DNA of 64,000 nt from Nocardia sp. alder85J (GTDB taxonomy: Bacteria; Actinomycetota; Actinomycetes; Mycobacteriales; Mycobacteriaceae). The notes below the pieces were generated by a model. That model ran no database searches and was not told the DNA's origin. It was given only the letters and a program-made list of their open reading frames with translations. Of the stretch, positions 33,268 to 43,354 are shown piece after piece (the first letter of the stretch is position 1; each line of letters begins with the position of its first letter). Where the stretch lies: positions 1 to 64,000 of the forward strand of contig NZ_JAIUCZ020000014.1 in the NCBI RefSeq assembly GCF_020176955.2, in the 5' to 3' direction. The translations under genes and the position numbers were made by a program.

Positions 33268-33850
33268 ATGCCGAGCACGACACACGAAATTCCGCTCGAG
33301 CTACTACGCCGGAACACACGATCGGCGATTCCATTACTCGACATCGCCGGCGTAGCGGTCCCCCCGGAACGCCACCATCCGCACGGCCGACAGCACCTCG
33401 CGATGATCGTCGTATCCCGGTCCGGCCCTCCCGATGTGGACGAACGCCGGGCCTGATGCGGTGACATCACCATGGCGCAGTCGTTACTCGGCAACGCGAT
33501 CGACCTCGACGACCCCGCCGACCAGATGCTGATATCCGAACACCTGCTCACGATCGATCCCCCCTACGCGGCACCTGCACCAGGTGGGTGCACAATGCCG
33601 CGTCGGATCCCGCCGAAAAGCGCTCATGCGCATGAAATTCCCGGCCAACGAATTCATGGACACCCTCGAAGTCCAGGGTAACGCCGAAAGCCGTATCGAA
33701 GAGGCCCAGCAGAATCTGCTCCGATGCCGCGAGGTCCAGGGAATTGATACTCCGGATCGGATCCGGATGCGCATCGAATCCTGTATGGACCTCCAGCGGA
33801 TCGAAGCACGGCTCGGAGTTGCCGCCTTCCATGGTGGGCGGAAGGCCGCG
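33268..33850 (+). pseudogene. decayed Rpn-like (PD-(D/E)XK) family gene
   Basis: Three plus-strand pieces match, in order, the layout I know for a common actinobacterial Rpn-like family. First is an N-terminus (33268-33456, MPSTTHEIPLELLRRN with GVAVPPE), ending in a stop. Next, from 33472, is SLLGNAIDLDDPADQML. From about 33584-33850 in another frame is KALMRMKFPANEFMDTLEVQ followed by IESCMDLQRIEARLG. The nuclease core between the first two pieces is missing, and at least two frame changes separate the rest. It is a dead gene. Minus-strand openings over the same bases are less consistent. Confidence 0.5.
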
Positions 33851-33854
33851 TTGC

Positions 33855-34412
33855 TCAGACGGTCAGGGGTCGGGCACCGGGGTGGGTGCGGCGCCAGACG
33901 ACGGCCAGGAAGATCAGCAGGCCCCACAGGGGGAGGGTGCCGAGTACCCAGCTGAAGGCCAGGGGTGGGCCGGGCTGGTCGAGAACCTGGATGGCGGGGA
34001 GGACGCCGACGCCGTGGCCTTCGGGGCCGTCCAGGGCGAAGGTGAAGGTGTAGGTGCCGGGGGCGTCCAGGGAGCGGACGTCCAGGCCCCAGGCATCTCG
34101 CTTTCGGGGGTGGCGAACGAGAGTCGTTGTGGCGCGGCCCTTCCGGACGGCCGGGCCCTGGATGGTGAGGGTGCCGGATTTTCCGGCTGTGCCGCCGTCG
34201 GGCATGAAGGTGAAGTCCAGGGACTTCATCGCGCGGATCGGCCAGGTGGAGAACCCGACGGTGAGTTGATACGGGCCGGCTTGGACACGTTCGGTGTGCA
34301 CGATGTCGACCGGGGCGTAGGCGTTCGCGGGACCGGCGGTGATCAGGGCCAGCAGCGCGAGGGACAGCAGGACGGCGGCGCGGCGCAAACCTCGGGAAAC
34401 GGGGCGCATCAT
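33855..34412 (-). CDS. secreted, C-terminally membrane-anchored protein (185 aa)
   Basis: A signal peptide (LRRAAVLLSLALLALITAG, ending ANA) is followed by a beta-rich extracellular domain (about 30-150) and a C-terminal membrane helix (FSWVLGTLPLWGLLIFLAVVW) with a basic tail. This resembles CopC/YcnI-like envelope proteins in outline, but no metal-binding His/Met cluster stands out. Its start overlaps the stop of the polytopic membrane gene (ATGA). Last gene of a four-gene operon. Specific function is unknown. Confidence 0.8.
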   Translation of the reverse strand: MMRPVSRGLRRAAVLLSLALLALITAGPANAYAPVDIVHTERVQAGPYQLTVGFSTWPIRAMKSLDFTFMPDGGTAGKSGTLTIQGPAVRKGRATTTLVRHPRKRDAWGLDVRSLDAPGTYTFTFALDGPEGHGVGVLPAIQVLDQPGPPLAFSWVLGTLPLWGLLIFLAVVWRRTHPGARPLTV

Positions 34413-35554
34413 GCCCCTTCTCCGGTCGGGGCCGTGCTGCGCAGCATCGCGGCGAGACGGCCGCCGAAGAATCCGGCGATCAGGCCCAGCGGGATGCCGA
34501 GCAGCGCGAGGATCGCCGTCGCCGAGGCGCCGGTGTGGGCCAGCGAATCGGTCAGGGAGCGTTGCAGTACCAGGCCCAGGGCGGTGAGAACGCCGGAGAT
34601 GGGGCCGAACAGCAGCAGCGGTGTGCGGAGGTCCGTGCCGCGAGCGCGGGCACGACGCAGCAGCAGTTCGGCCAGGACGGCGGAGACGATCAGGAACATC
34701 GGCATCATCGCCGGGAAAGTCGGTGGGCGCGGGGGTAATCCGTCGCGCAGCGGGAGGCCGATCGCCGCGGCGTAGGTGTGCGCGGCCCACGGCGAGAACC
34801 ACCACAGCCCGCCCTGCTGCACCCCCATCGCCACCGCGATCCAGATCGCCGCCCACGGCCGCGCCAGCACCACCGCGCCGACGATCAACAGCAGCGGGGC
34901 GAACAGCACCGCCCCCGCCACCACGGCGTTGATCGGCAGCGACAGGTTGTTCAACGCGTCCGCCGACACCGGGGCGAAGGCCATCAGAATCACCAGCGCC
35001 ACCACGAAACCGATTCGGCCCCACAGTTTTCCGAGGTGGGAAGCGAAGACGATCAGGCTGCCGATCATCGTGGTGGAGATGGACAGGAACAGGGCCACGT
35101 GCGAGGGCGTGTTGAGCACCGCGTCGAAACCGTAGATGGCGTGCCAGCGCAGATCGAACAGCCCGTACAACAGGAACAACGCCGCACCGGCCCCGGACAC
35201 CATGTACCCCAGCGGCGCGGTGAGCGTGCTGCCGAACACCCGCACCGGCACCCCGCCGGCCCACGGCACCGGACGTCCCGCCCGTTGCGCCGCGGTCGCC
35301 CGCACCACCATCGCCAGACTGGCGAAACCGGAGATGGCGCTGCCGGAATACAGGAACAGATGCGGCAGCGTGAAGAAGGTGTCCGGCCCGACCTCGTTGT
35401 GCCACTGGATGTCCCAGCTGATGCCGACCACGGTGACGACGGTGCCCAGCAGCACCGCCCAGGCGCCGGCGCCGGCCGCGATATCCGCGGTGTCGGCGAC
35501 CCGGCTGCCCGGGTCCGCCCGGCCGACGGCCGCGTCGAACGGTATGGAGGTCAT
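34409..35554 (-). CDS. polytopic membrane protein, about 10 TM (381 aa)
   Basis: 381 residues with about ten hydrophobic segments. Conserved-looking membrane-embedded His, Trp and acidic residues (DIQWHNEVGPDTFF; LPHLFLYSGS; LRWHAIYGFDAVLN; PSHVALFLS) could bind a metal or heme, but I cannot name the family. It sits between the anchored secreted protein and the YtkA-like protein in one operon, so it is probably the membrane core of that envelope system. RBS-like AGGAAGGGG lies upstream of the ATG. Confidence 0.85.
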   Translation of the reverse strand: MTSIPFDAAVGRADPGSRVADTADIAAGAGAWAVLLGTVVTVVGISWDIQWHNEVGPDTFFTLPHLFLYSGSAISGFASLAMVVRATAAQRAGRPVPWAGGVPVRVFGSTLTAPLGYMVSGAGAALFLLYGLFDLRWHAIYGFDAVLNTPSHVALFLSISTTMIGSLIVFASHLGKLWGRIGFVVALVILMAFAPVSADALNNLSLPINAVVAGAVLFAPLLLIVGAVVLARPWAAIWIAVAMGVQQGGLWWFSPWAAHTYAAAIGLPLRDGLPPRPPTFPAMMPMFLIVSAVLAELLLRRARARGTDLRTPLLLFGPISGVLTALGLVLQRSLTDSLAHTGASATAILALLGIPLGLIAGFFGGRLAAMLRSTAPTGEGA

Positions 35555-35601
35555 CGGATGAGGCCCCTTCCTGGTCGGAACTCCCTACAGCACAGCATCG
35601 G

Positions 35602-36057
35602 TCAGCCGCCGATCCACACCGGCAGCACCAGCGTCCCGGTGTCGTCGACGGTCATGCGCAACTCCCACTGCCCGGTCGACATGAACGGCACCGCGGCGGC
35701 CAGATACCGGCCGCTCCCGGCGGCGACGGCGGTCACCGGCGCCTCGGCCATCCCCATCCGCGGATCCACCGCGTCGATCCGGATCACGGCCCCCTCCACC
35801 GCTTTTCCCTCCCGATCGGCCAGCGCGATCGCGATATCGGAGGACCCGAGCCGCGGCCGTTCCACGGTGACGGTCACGATCCGCTCCGGCGTACCCGCGT
35901 GCATTTCGAGCGGTCCCGCCGACTGCGGCCACAACCACCACACCACGACCACCACGACCACGACCGCCGGCACCCCGCCGACCACCGCGGGCCGTCGCCG
36001 CGTCCACATATCCCTGCCGAATTCGACTGCCCGAGAACGCATCCCGTCAAACCTCAT
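35602..36057 (-). CDS. YtkA/FixH-like envelope protein
   Basis: 151 residues: basic N-terminus, one membrane anchor (VVGGVPAVVVVVVVVWWLWP), then an extracellular immunoglobulin-like domain. The YtkA/FixH pattern is visible: Met-rich DPRMGMAEAP, GSGRYLAAAVPFMSTGQWEL. Such domains accompany copper or cytochrome oxidase functions. AGGAGG just before ATG 36057 decides the start. It lies in an operon with a Met/His-rich protein upstream and the membrane protein downstream. Confidence 0.8.
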   Translation of the reverse strand: MRFDGMRSRAVEFGRDMWTRRRPAVVGGVPAVVVVVVVVWWLWPQSAGPLEMHAGTPERIVTVTVERPRLGSSDIAIALADREGKAVEGAVIRIDAVDPRMGMAEAPVTAVAAGSGRYLAAAVPFMSTGQWELRMTVDDTGTLVLPVWIGG

Positions 36058-36192
36058 ACCAGGCCTCCTGCCGCCCGATTGCCGGCGGCGTCCGATCCGA
36101 CGGAACCCGGTGCCGGGGCAGCACACTCGCCGTGACATACCTGGGCTCCATCATGGCGGTCCGCCCGGCCGAACAACAGTGAGTCCATCCGG

Positions 36193-37953
36193 TCACGGCT
36201 GTCCTCCCGGTCCCGCCACGTCGATCACGAACGGCACCGTGAGCACCGCGTAGTTCCGCTCGACCTGGATCCACACCCGGTATCGGCCCGGCAGCGGGAA
36301 GACGAAGGTGAACGGCACGCCGGGGCCGTAGGCCGCCACGGTTTCGTCGGGACCGCTCTCACCGTTCACCGGAGGCATCAGCATCGCGTTCCCGGTGCCC
36401 ATATCCGCCATTCCCGGAGCCGAGTCGCCCGTGGTGCCGGGCGTCGATCCACCGGGCGTCCCGGTCGCACCCGGCATCGGGCCGACCCGATCGCCGCCGG
36501 AGCCAGGCGTCGATGTGCCGGACGGCGGGAGCATTCCCGGCATCGGCCCCATCGGCTCGTCCCCGGGATGAGCTGCCGTCGACGGCGTGGGGGCCGGAAC
36601 AACCTGCGGGACAGCGAGATTCGAGTGGTTCATGCCGGGCATGGCGACCGGGCCGCCCATGGAGTGGGCGTGGCCCCAGATCGGGGCCTGCTGGACGGCG
36701 GTGCCGAGATCGGCGTCGGCGGGTAGCGGGCCCGCGACGATCATGTGGCCGACCATGCCCAGCCAGGGTTGCAGGTCCGGGGTGTCGCCGAAGGTGGCGG
36801 TGACGGTGATCGGGGTCCCGGCTGTCGCGGCGGTGACGGCCAGGGTTGCCGGGCCGGCGGTGGCCGCGCGCGTGGTGCCGCTCAGGATCGGCACGGGGGC
36901 AACGGGTTCCGAGGGTGTGGCGGACGGGATCAGCAGACCTGTTGCGGCACGGACCAGGTGGATGCCGCCGCCGCGGCGTTCCAGTTCGGCGGAGACGGCG
37001 TAGCGGCCGGGGCCGGGCGGGGTCAGCGGGACCTCGTAGCGGCCGGGGGCGGTGCGGATGGGGTGCAGGTGCCACAGCTCGCCGCGCGGACCTGCGATCA
37101 GCAGGTGGATCAGGGCCTCGTCGTGGACGACCAGATCGTCGACCGGGGTTCCGGTGGCGGCGTCCACGAGGGCCAGCCCGAGGTCGGTGGGTGTGCCCGC
37201 GGCGGTGGGGGCGGCGGTCACGGTGAGCAGGACCGGGGGCCGGGAGTAGTCGGCGATCTGCGGGCGGGCCGACGCGTAGGGGTGGGTGACATTGTCGACG
37301 CCGGGGTCCAGATGCAGACCGGGCTGGGGTGGCAGCGGGAGGGTGGCCGACAGCACCGCCGCGGTGATCGCCACCGACACTCCCGCGACCGTCCCCGCGC
37401 CCGGGAGCAGCGCCCATCCCGTGCGGCGGGCTCGGACCGCGACCAGCACGGTGACCGGCAGCAGGACGCCGGCGGCGAGGAAACCCCAGTACACCAGCCG
37501 TTCCGGGGGCGAAGTGACCTGGGCGGGCACGAGGAACGGGATGCGGGCGACACGGGCGCCGTCGTCGACGGCCAGTTCCCAGGGACCGGCCCGGTCGACG
37601 GGCACGGTCGCGGAGACCATGCCCGGGGTGCCGCCGAGGTCGATCGTGGTGTGCGCGGTGGCCACGCCGGGGGCGGGTGAGATCGCGGTGGTGGCGGCGC
37701 CGGTGGGGGTGACGGCCAGTCGCAGGCGGCCCGCGGCGACCCCGGCGTGGGTGACGATGTCGACCCGCAGCGGGCCGGGCACGGAGGTGACCCGGCGCAG
37801 GGTCACGGTGAGCTCCCGATCGCCGAGGGTCTGTGCGACGGCGATGTCGCCGCCGGCGCCCGCGCTGTCCGCGTGCGCCGCGCCGGGCGCCGCCGACAGC
37901 GCGCCGATCAGGGCGACGAGCAGCAGGGCGCACCTGGGTCCGGACGGAGTCAC
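36193..37953 (-). CDS. large envelope protein with Met/His-rich region (possible metal handling)
   Basis: About 586 residues. A signal peptide (ALLLVALIGALSAAPGAAHA), a beta domain, a membrane helix (LVYWGFLAAGVLLPVTVLVA) and a second (VAGVSVAITAAVLSATL) are followed by extracellular beta domains. Its late region is rich in Met, His and Pro (GHAHSMGGPVAMPGMNHSNL; MGPMPGMLPP). The end is YtkA-like (VFPLPGRYRVWIQVERNY). Met/His clusters of this kind bind copper in CopC/PcoE-type proteins; a role in copper tolerance or delivery is inferred. GTG 37953 gives the cleanest signal peptide; ATG 37977 is an alternative. Confidence 0.78.
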   Translation of the reverse strand: MTPSGPRCALLLVALIGALSAAPGAAHADSAGAGGDIAVAQTLGDRELTVTLRRVTSVPGPLRVDIVTHAGVAAGRLRLAVTPTGAATTAISPAPGVATAHTTIDLGGTPGMVSATVPVDRAGPWELAVDDGARVARIPFLVPAQVTSPPERLVYWGFLAAGVLLPVTVLVAVRARRTGWALLPGAGTVAGVSVAITAAVLSATLPLPPQPGLHLDPGVDNVTHPYASARPQIADYSRPPVLLTVTAAPTAAGTPTDLGLALVDAATGTPVDDLVVHDEALIHLLIAGPRGELWHLHPIRTAPGRYEVPLTPPGPGRYAVSAELERRGGGIHLVRAATGLLIPSATPSEPVAPVPILSGTTRAATAGPATLAVTAATAGTPITVTATFGDTPDLQPWLGMVGHMIVAGPLPADADLGTAVQQAPIWGHAHSMGGPVAMPGMNHSNLAVPQVVPAPTPSTAAHPGDEPMGPMPGMLPPSGTSTPGSGGDRVGPMPGATGTPGGSTPGTTGDSAPGMADMGTGNAMLMPPVNGESGPDETVAAYGPGVPFTFVFPLPGRYRVWIQVERNYAVLTVPFVIDVAGPGGQP

Positions 37954-38094
37954 CGCGCCGAGTCTAGCCGCGGCCATCGAGCGTGATCGGCAGCCGCCGA
38001 AGGCAATTCGGCTACCATTCGGATTAAACGGACAATTCAACCAAGCCCGGCGCGCCGGACGCCGACCATGTCCGGGGGTCGTGCTTGAATGGGT

Positions 38095-38112
38095 CGGAAT
38101 CCGCCGATTCCG
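38095..38112. promoter_or_regulatory. candidate operator (perfect inverted repeat)
   Basis: CGGAATC, four bases, GATTCCG: a perfect 7-bp inverted repeat ending 15 bases before the GTG of the epoxide-hydrolase-like gene, in the divergent region with the metal-like operon. It could be an operator for a regulator encoded elsewhere. Confidence 0.4.
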
Positions 38113-38127
38113 CGAGGTGATGAAGCA

Positions 38128-39060
38128 GTGGAGACCCGGACCATCGTCGACGACTGGGTGCGGCTGGGCAGCCGTACCGTCGCCACCAACGGGATCGAAC
38201 TCCGGGTGGTCGAGCACGGCTCCGGGCCGCCGGTGGTCTTCTGCCACGGCTTCCCCGAGCTCGGATTCTCCTGGCGGCATCAGGTTTTCGCGCTCGCCGA
38301 CGCCGGGTATCGCACGCTCACCCCGGATATGCGCGGCTACGGCGGCAGCTCGCGGCCGGAGCGCATCGAGGACTACGACATGCCGACGCTGTGCGCGGAT
38401 CTGGCGGGGCTGCTGGACGCCGTCGGCGCGCAGGACGCCGTCTTCGTCGGGCACGACTGGGGCGCCTCGGTGGTGTGGCAGTTCGCGCTGATGTACCCCG
38501 AGCGGGTGCGGGCGGTGGCGGGGCTGAGCGTTCCGGCCACCCCGCGGTCGAAACTGCCGCCGCTGCGCATCTTCCGGTCCCGGCTCGGCGACGACTTCTA
38601 CATGGTCTGGTTCCAGGAGCCTGGCGTGGCGGACGCGGTCCTGGCCTCGGATGTGCGGCGCACGCTGTTGCTCGACGGTGTGGTGAATCTCCGCGACATC
38701 GCCGACCTCCCGGCCGAGGGAGCGGTCCCGAGCTGGCTGTCACCGGCCGAGGCGGACCACTACGTCGACACCTTCACCGCGACGGGCTTCACCGGCGGGC
38801 TGAACTACTACCGCAATCTGGATCGCAACTGGGAGCTCAGCGAACATCTCGCCGGCGCGACGATCGACTGCCCGTCGCTGTTCGTCGCGGGGTCGGCCGA
38901 TCCGGTCATCGCGTTCACCCCGCTCGGCAGGCTCGCAAAGATCCTCACCGATCTGCGCGGCACCGTCATCCTGGAGGGGGCCGGGCACTGGATCCAACAG
39001 GAACGGGCCGCGGAGGTCACCGCCGCATTGCTCGATTTCCTCCGCGGCCTGGACGCCTGA
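38128..39060 (+). CDS. alpha/beta hydrolase, epoxide-hydrolase-like
   Basis: A 310-residue soluble hydrolase. It has the oxyanion HGFPE motif (residues 40-44), nucleophile Asp110 in VGHDWGAS, a cap domain at about 140-225 and the His in GAGHWIQQE. The Asp nucleophile with Trp next to it (DWG) is typical of epoxide hydrolases rather than Ser esterases. The GTG at 38128 follows GAGGTGATG. It converges with the quinone-reductase-like gene over a long hairpin. Confidence 0.92.
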   Translation: METRTIVDDWVRLGSRTVATNGIELRVVEHGSGPPVVFCHGFPELGFSWRHQVFALADAGYRTLTPDMRGYGGSSRPERIEDYDMPTLCADLAGLLDAVGAQDAVFVGHDWGASVVWQFALMYPERVRAVAGLSVPATPRSKLPPLRIFRSRLGDDFYMVWFQEPGVADAVLASDVRRTLLLDGVVNLRDIADLPAEGAVPSWLSPAEADHYVDTFTATGFTGGLNYYRNLDRNWELSEHLAGATIDCPSLFVAGSADPVIAFTPLGRLAKILTDLRGTVILEGAGHWIQQERAAEVTAALLDFLRGLDA

Positions 39061-39077
39061 CGCCGGACCTCGCGCGC

Positions 39078-39113
39078 GGAGGCAGGTCCCGGGCGCGGTC
39101 GGGACCTGCCTCC
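39078..39113. terminator. strong bidirectional terminator (13-bp stem)
   Basis: GGAGGCAGGTCCC and GGGACCTGCCTCC form a perfect 13-bp stem around a 10-base loop. It fills the 63-base gap between the convergent epoxide-hydrolase-like and reductase genes. This is the strongest intergenic hairpin seen in the window. Confidence 0.85.
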
Positions 39114-39123
39114 GGTGCGGAAT

Positions 39124-40125
39124 TTACAGCGCCAGTACGAGTTTCCCGGTGTTTGCGCCACGAAACAGCATGCCGAGAGTGTCGCCGAAGTCGGCGACGC
39201 CACCGGTGACCACATGTTCGCGGGCCGTCATCGCACCGTCGGCCAGCAGCCGCGAAATCTCCGCTACCGCTTCGCCGTAGCGATCGGCGTAGTCGAACAC
39301 CACGAAGCCGGTCATCGAGGCCCGGAATACGAGCAGCGACATGTAGCGGCTGGGTCCCGGTGGCAACTTCTCGGCGTTGTAGGCGGAAATCGCGCCGCAG
39401 AGCACGATCCGGGCGCCGCGGCGCAAATTGGCCAGCGCGGCCTCGAGGATGTCGCCGCCGACATTGTCGAAGTAGATGTCGATGCCGCCGGGAGCGAGCG
39501 CGCGGATCCGCCGCAGCACGTTCTCGTTGCGATAGTCGATCGCGGCGTCGAAGCCGAATTCCTCGGTCAGCACCCCGCACTTCTCCGGACCACCGGCGAT
39601 GCCGATCACGGTGGCGCCCTTGGCCTTCGCCAGCTGGCCGACGACGCTGCCGACGGCACCGGCGGCCGCCGACACCAGCACGGTCTCCCCCGGTCGCAGC
39701 CGCCCGACCTCGAGCAGCCCGAAATAGGCTGTCATGCCGGGCATTCCGAGCGCACCCAGCCAGGTGGGCCCGGAGGCGACGGCGAGGTCCACCCGCTGCA
39801 CGTCGGCGCCGTCGGTGACGGCGTATTCGGTGACGCCGAACGTGCCGGACACCGTGTCGCCCACCGCGAAGCCGGGATGCTCCGACGCCACCACGGTGGC
39901 GATATCCATCGACCGCATGACCTCACCCAGACCGACCGGCGGCAGGTACGAGCGCACGTCGTCGAGCCAGCCGCGCATGGCCGGGTCGAGGGAGATGTAG
40001 TCGATCTTCACCAGGAACTGCCCGGGCGTGAGCGCGGGCAGTTCCTCGGTGGTCACGGTCCAGGTGTCCGCATCGGGCAACCCGATCGGCCGTCGCGCGA
40101 GGCGCACCTGCTGAGTCTTCGTCAT
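39124..40125 (-). CDS. zinc-free MDR reductase (NADPH-dependent, LTB4DH/CurA-like)
   Basis: 333 residues, a medium-chain dehydrogenase/reductase without the structural or catalytic zinc ligands. Typical of the prostaglandin/leukotriene reductase-CurA group: YISLDPAMRGWL near residue 45, GMPGMTAYFGLLEVG, NADP motif SAAAGAVGSVVGQLAKA, and a Tyr in VFDYADRYGEA. It reduces alkenal or alkenone double bonds. It starts a minus-strand run with an ABM protein and a SnoaL-like protein. A paralogue lies at 58296-59327. Confidence 0.92.
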   Translation of the reverse strand: MTKTQQVRLARRPIGLPDADTWTVTTEELPALTPGQFLVKIDYISLDPAMRGWLDDVRSYLPPVGLGEVMRSMDIATVVASEHPGFAVGDTVSGTFGVTEYAVTDGADVQRVDLAVASGPTWLGALGMPGMTAYFGLLEVGRLRPGETVLVSAAAGAVGSVVGQLAKAKGATVIGIAGGPEKCGVLTEEFGFDAAIDYRNENVLRRIRALAPGGIDIYFDNVGGDILEAALANLRRGARIVLCGAISAYNAEKLPPGPSRYMSLLVFRASMTGFVVFDYADRYGEAVAEISRLLADGAMTAREHVVTGGVADFGDTLGMLFRGANTGKLVLAL

Positions 40126-40150
40126 GCGAAACCTGTTCCCGTGGATCGGG

Positions 40151-40474
40151 TCAGAGTGCGCCGAGGCCGGCGTCGCCGTTGGGGACGGGCGCGAGGACCT
40201 GGACGTCCAGCGGTGCGGCGAGGATATCGGCCAGCGCCTTGCCCAGCTCGCGCAGCGCCTGGCCCTTGCCGTGCACGCCGAGCGCCTCCTGCGATTCCCA
40301 CTTCTCGACCATGATGTACTCGCCGGGCTTGCCGAGGTTGCGATGGAACGCGTACAGCAGGCAGCCGGGCTCGGCGTGCACCGCTTCCTGCGCGGTGGCC
40401 ACCGCCTTCTCGACAGCCGCCTCCTCACCGGGCTTCGCGACGATCGTCGCCACCACCACGACCGGTTCCGACAT
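40151..40474 (-). CDS. antibiotic-biosynthesis-monooxygenase (ABM) domain protein
   Basis: 107 residues forming one ferredoxin-like ABM domain, as in YgiN quinol monooxygenases: VVVVATIVAKPGEEAAVEKA, the EPGCLLYAFHRNL strand and YIMVEKWESQEAL. Such proteins act as cofactor-free dimers on quinols or in quinone recycling, which fits the adjacent quinone-type reductase 25 bases downstream. GGAGACACC lies before the ATG. Confidence 0.9.
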   Translation of the reverse strand: MSEPVVVVATIVAKPGEEAAVEKAVATAQEAVHAEPGCLLYAFHRNLGKPGEYIMVEKWESQEALGVHGKGQALRELGKALADILAAPLDVQVLAPVPNGDAGLGAL

Positions 40475-40553
40475 GGGTGTCTCCTTCTCTCGGGGATCCG
40501 CGCCCCTCAGGGTCATCGAATCCGAATTCGAAGTCAAGTACGACGCGGGGCCC

Positions 40554-40970
40554 TCAGGCGCCCGCACCCTCGCGCAGCAGTTGCTCGGCCGCCTCGGCCT
40601 GGATGCGCTCGAACTGCGCACCCATCGCCGCGGCCAGCGCGGTGGCACCCGACAGCGGCCGCACCATGACGGTGAGCTCGTCGACGCGGCCCGTCTCGTC
40701 CAGATGCAGGAAGTCGCAACCGCTGATCCGCTTGCCGTCGACGACGGTCTCGAACAGCAGCGCGAGGTCGCGCCCGTCCGCGGACGCGATCTCGCGCACG
40801 TACCGGAAATCCTCGAACACCCGCAGGACACCGCGCAGGCTGGCCGCGGTGATCGCCCGCCCGGTATACGGATGGAAGGCGACCGGGCTGGTGAACACGA
40901 CCGACTCGGCGAGCGTCGCCTCGATCGCGGCCGCGTCGTGTGCCTCCACGGCGGCGCGGAACGGATGCAT
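40554..40970 (-). CDS. SnoaL/NTF2-like protein
   Basis: 138 residues with the NTF2/SnoaL cone fold: MHPFRAAVEAHDAAAIEATL, VVFTSPVAFHPYTGR and the FLHLDETGRVDELTVMVRP strand pair. Members are cyclases, isomerases or dehydratases without a diagnostic motif. AGGTCCTG precedes ATG 40970. It lies between a TetR gene and the ABM/reductase pair on one strand and is likely part of their operon. Confidence 0.88.
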   Translation of the reverse strand: MHPFRAAVEAHDAAAIEATLAESVVFTSPVAFHPYTGRAITAASLRGVLRVFEDFRYVREIASADGRDLALLFETVVDGKRISGCDFLHLDETGRVDELTVMVRPLSGATALAAAMGAQFERIQAEAAEQLLREGAGA

Positions 40971-41012
40971 CAGGACCTCCCTATGCAACGTGTTGACTAG
41001 GTGCCCCCGAGC

Positions 41013-41702
41013 CTAGAGGCCCGGGGACACGCCGTCGACGGCCGATTCGGGTTGCAGCTGCAAGGCGTTCGCCCAGAGCTGGGTGAGGGTGGTCAGCAAC
41101 TTCTCGAAGGAGATGCGCCGGTTGTTCACGAACACCGAGTAGGCGGTGCGGCTCACCATCACCGACAGCGCCAGCGCGGTGATCTGCGGATCGAGGTCGG
41201 GTGCGGCCCGCCCGGACACCTGCAACGCGCGGATCATCGCGGCATTGCGCCGCACGAAGGCGTCGGCCCGCTCGGTGCGCAGCCGCCGGAAGTTCTCGTC
41301 GACCTGCGCGACCTGCTCGAGCACCGCCATCAGCCGGGCATTGCGTTTGTAGGACAGCAGGTACTCGCGGTGGGCGGCCTCGATCAGCGCGATCGGATCG
41401 GTGACGCCGGTCCGATCGCGGATGTGCGGATGCAGCATCTCCTCCTGCACCTGCTCGAGGACGGCGGCGAAGATCTCCTCCTTGCCGTCGAAATAGGTGT
41501 AGAACGACCCGGACGCGAGGTCGGCGGCGCGGGCGATGTCGGAGATCTTGGCATCGAGGTAGCCGTCGCGTTCGAACACCTCGCGCGCGGCGGTGATCAG
41601 CGCCGCGCGCGTCCGGACCCCGCGGCGGGTGCGCGGGGTGATGCGGCGGGGCTCTGCGGCGCTTCCGGCAGGTCGGGCGGCGCTCCCGGCGGGTTGGGAC
41701 AC
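41013..41702 (-). CDS. TetR-family transcriptional regulator
   Basis: 229 residues. An Ala/Pro/Arg-rich N-terminus is followed by a TetR HTH (about 30-76; AREVFERDGYLDAKISDIAR then ASGSFYTYFDGKEEIF) and a helical ligand domain. It is divergent from the acyl-CoA synthetase gene across 96 bases, suggesting control of that gene and perhaps of the SnoaL-ABM-reductase run. Ligand probably an acyl-CoA or aromatic compound, by analogy only. No clear palindrome was found in the 96 bases. Confidence 0.92.
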   Translation of the reverse strand: MSQPAGSAARPAGSAAEPRRITPRTRRGVRTRAALITAAREVFERDGYLDAKISDIARAADLASGSFYTYFDGKEEIFAAVLEQVQEEMLHPHIRDRTGVTDPIALIEAAHREYLLSYKRNARLMAVLEQVAQVDENFRRLRTERADAFVRRNAAMIRALQVSGRAAPDLDPQITALALSVMVSRTAYSVFVNNRRISFEKLLTTLTQLWANALQLQPESAVDGVSPGL

Positions 41703-41798
41703 GCACCCACGGTACCCCCTCCGGCAATTGTTGCTGTGGCGCAGAGGTTTTCAGATTTTTATGAACCTGGCGTCAACTTCGATAGTACAGTGACCTGC

Positions 41799-43311
<1,513 letters not shown>

Positions 43312-43354
43312 ACGACCGGGAAATTCGCTGGACCGGGTTCCTAGGCTGAATTCC

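Noticed and set aside
33548..33832. 94-codon minus-strand frame that vaguely resembles a carrier protein (SINSLDLAASEQILLG)
   Set aside because: It lacks the Asp-Ser attachment motif. The plus-strand fragments over the same bases fit a known family layout better.
41703..41798. Operator search in the TetR / acyl-CoA synthetase divergent promoter
   Set aside because: Only loose, low-scoring repeats were seen. No site is claimed.
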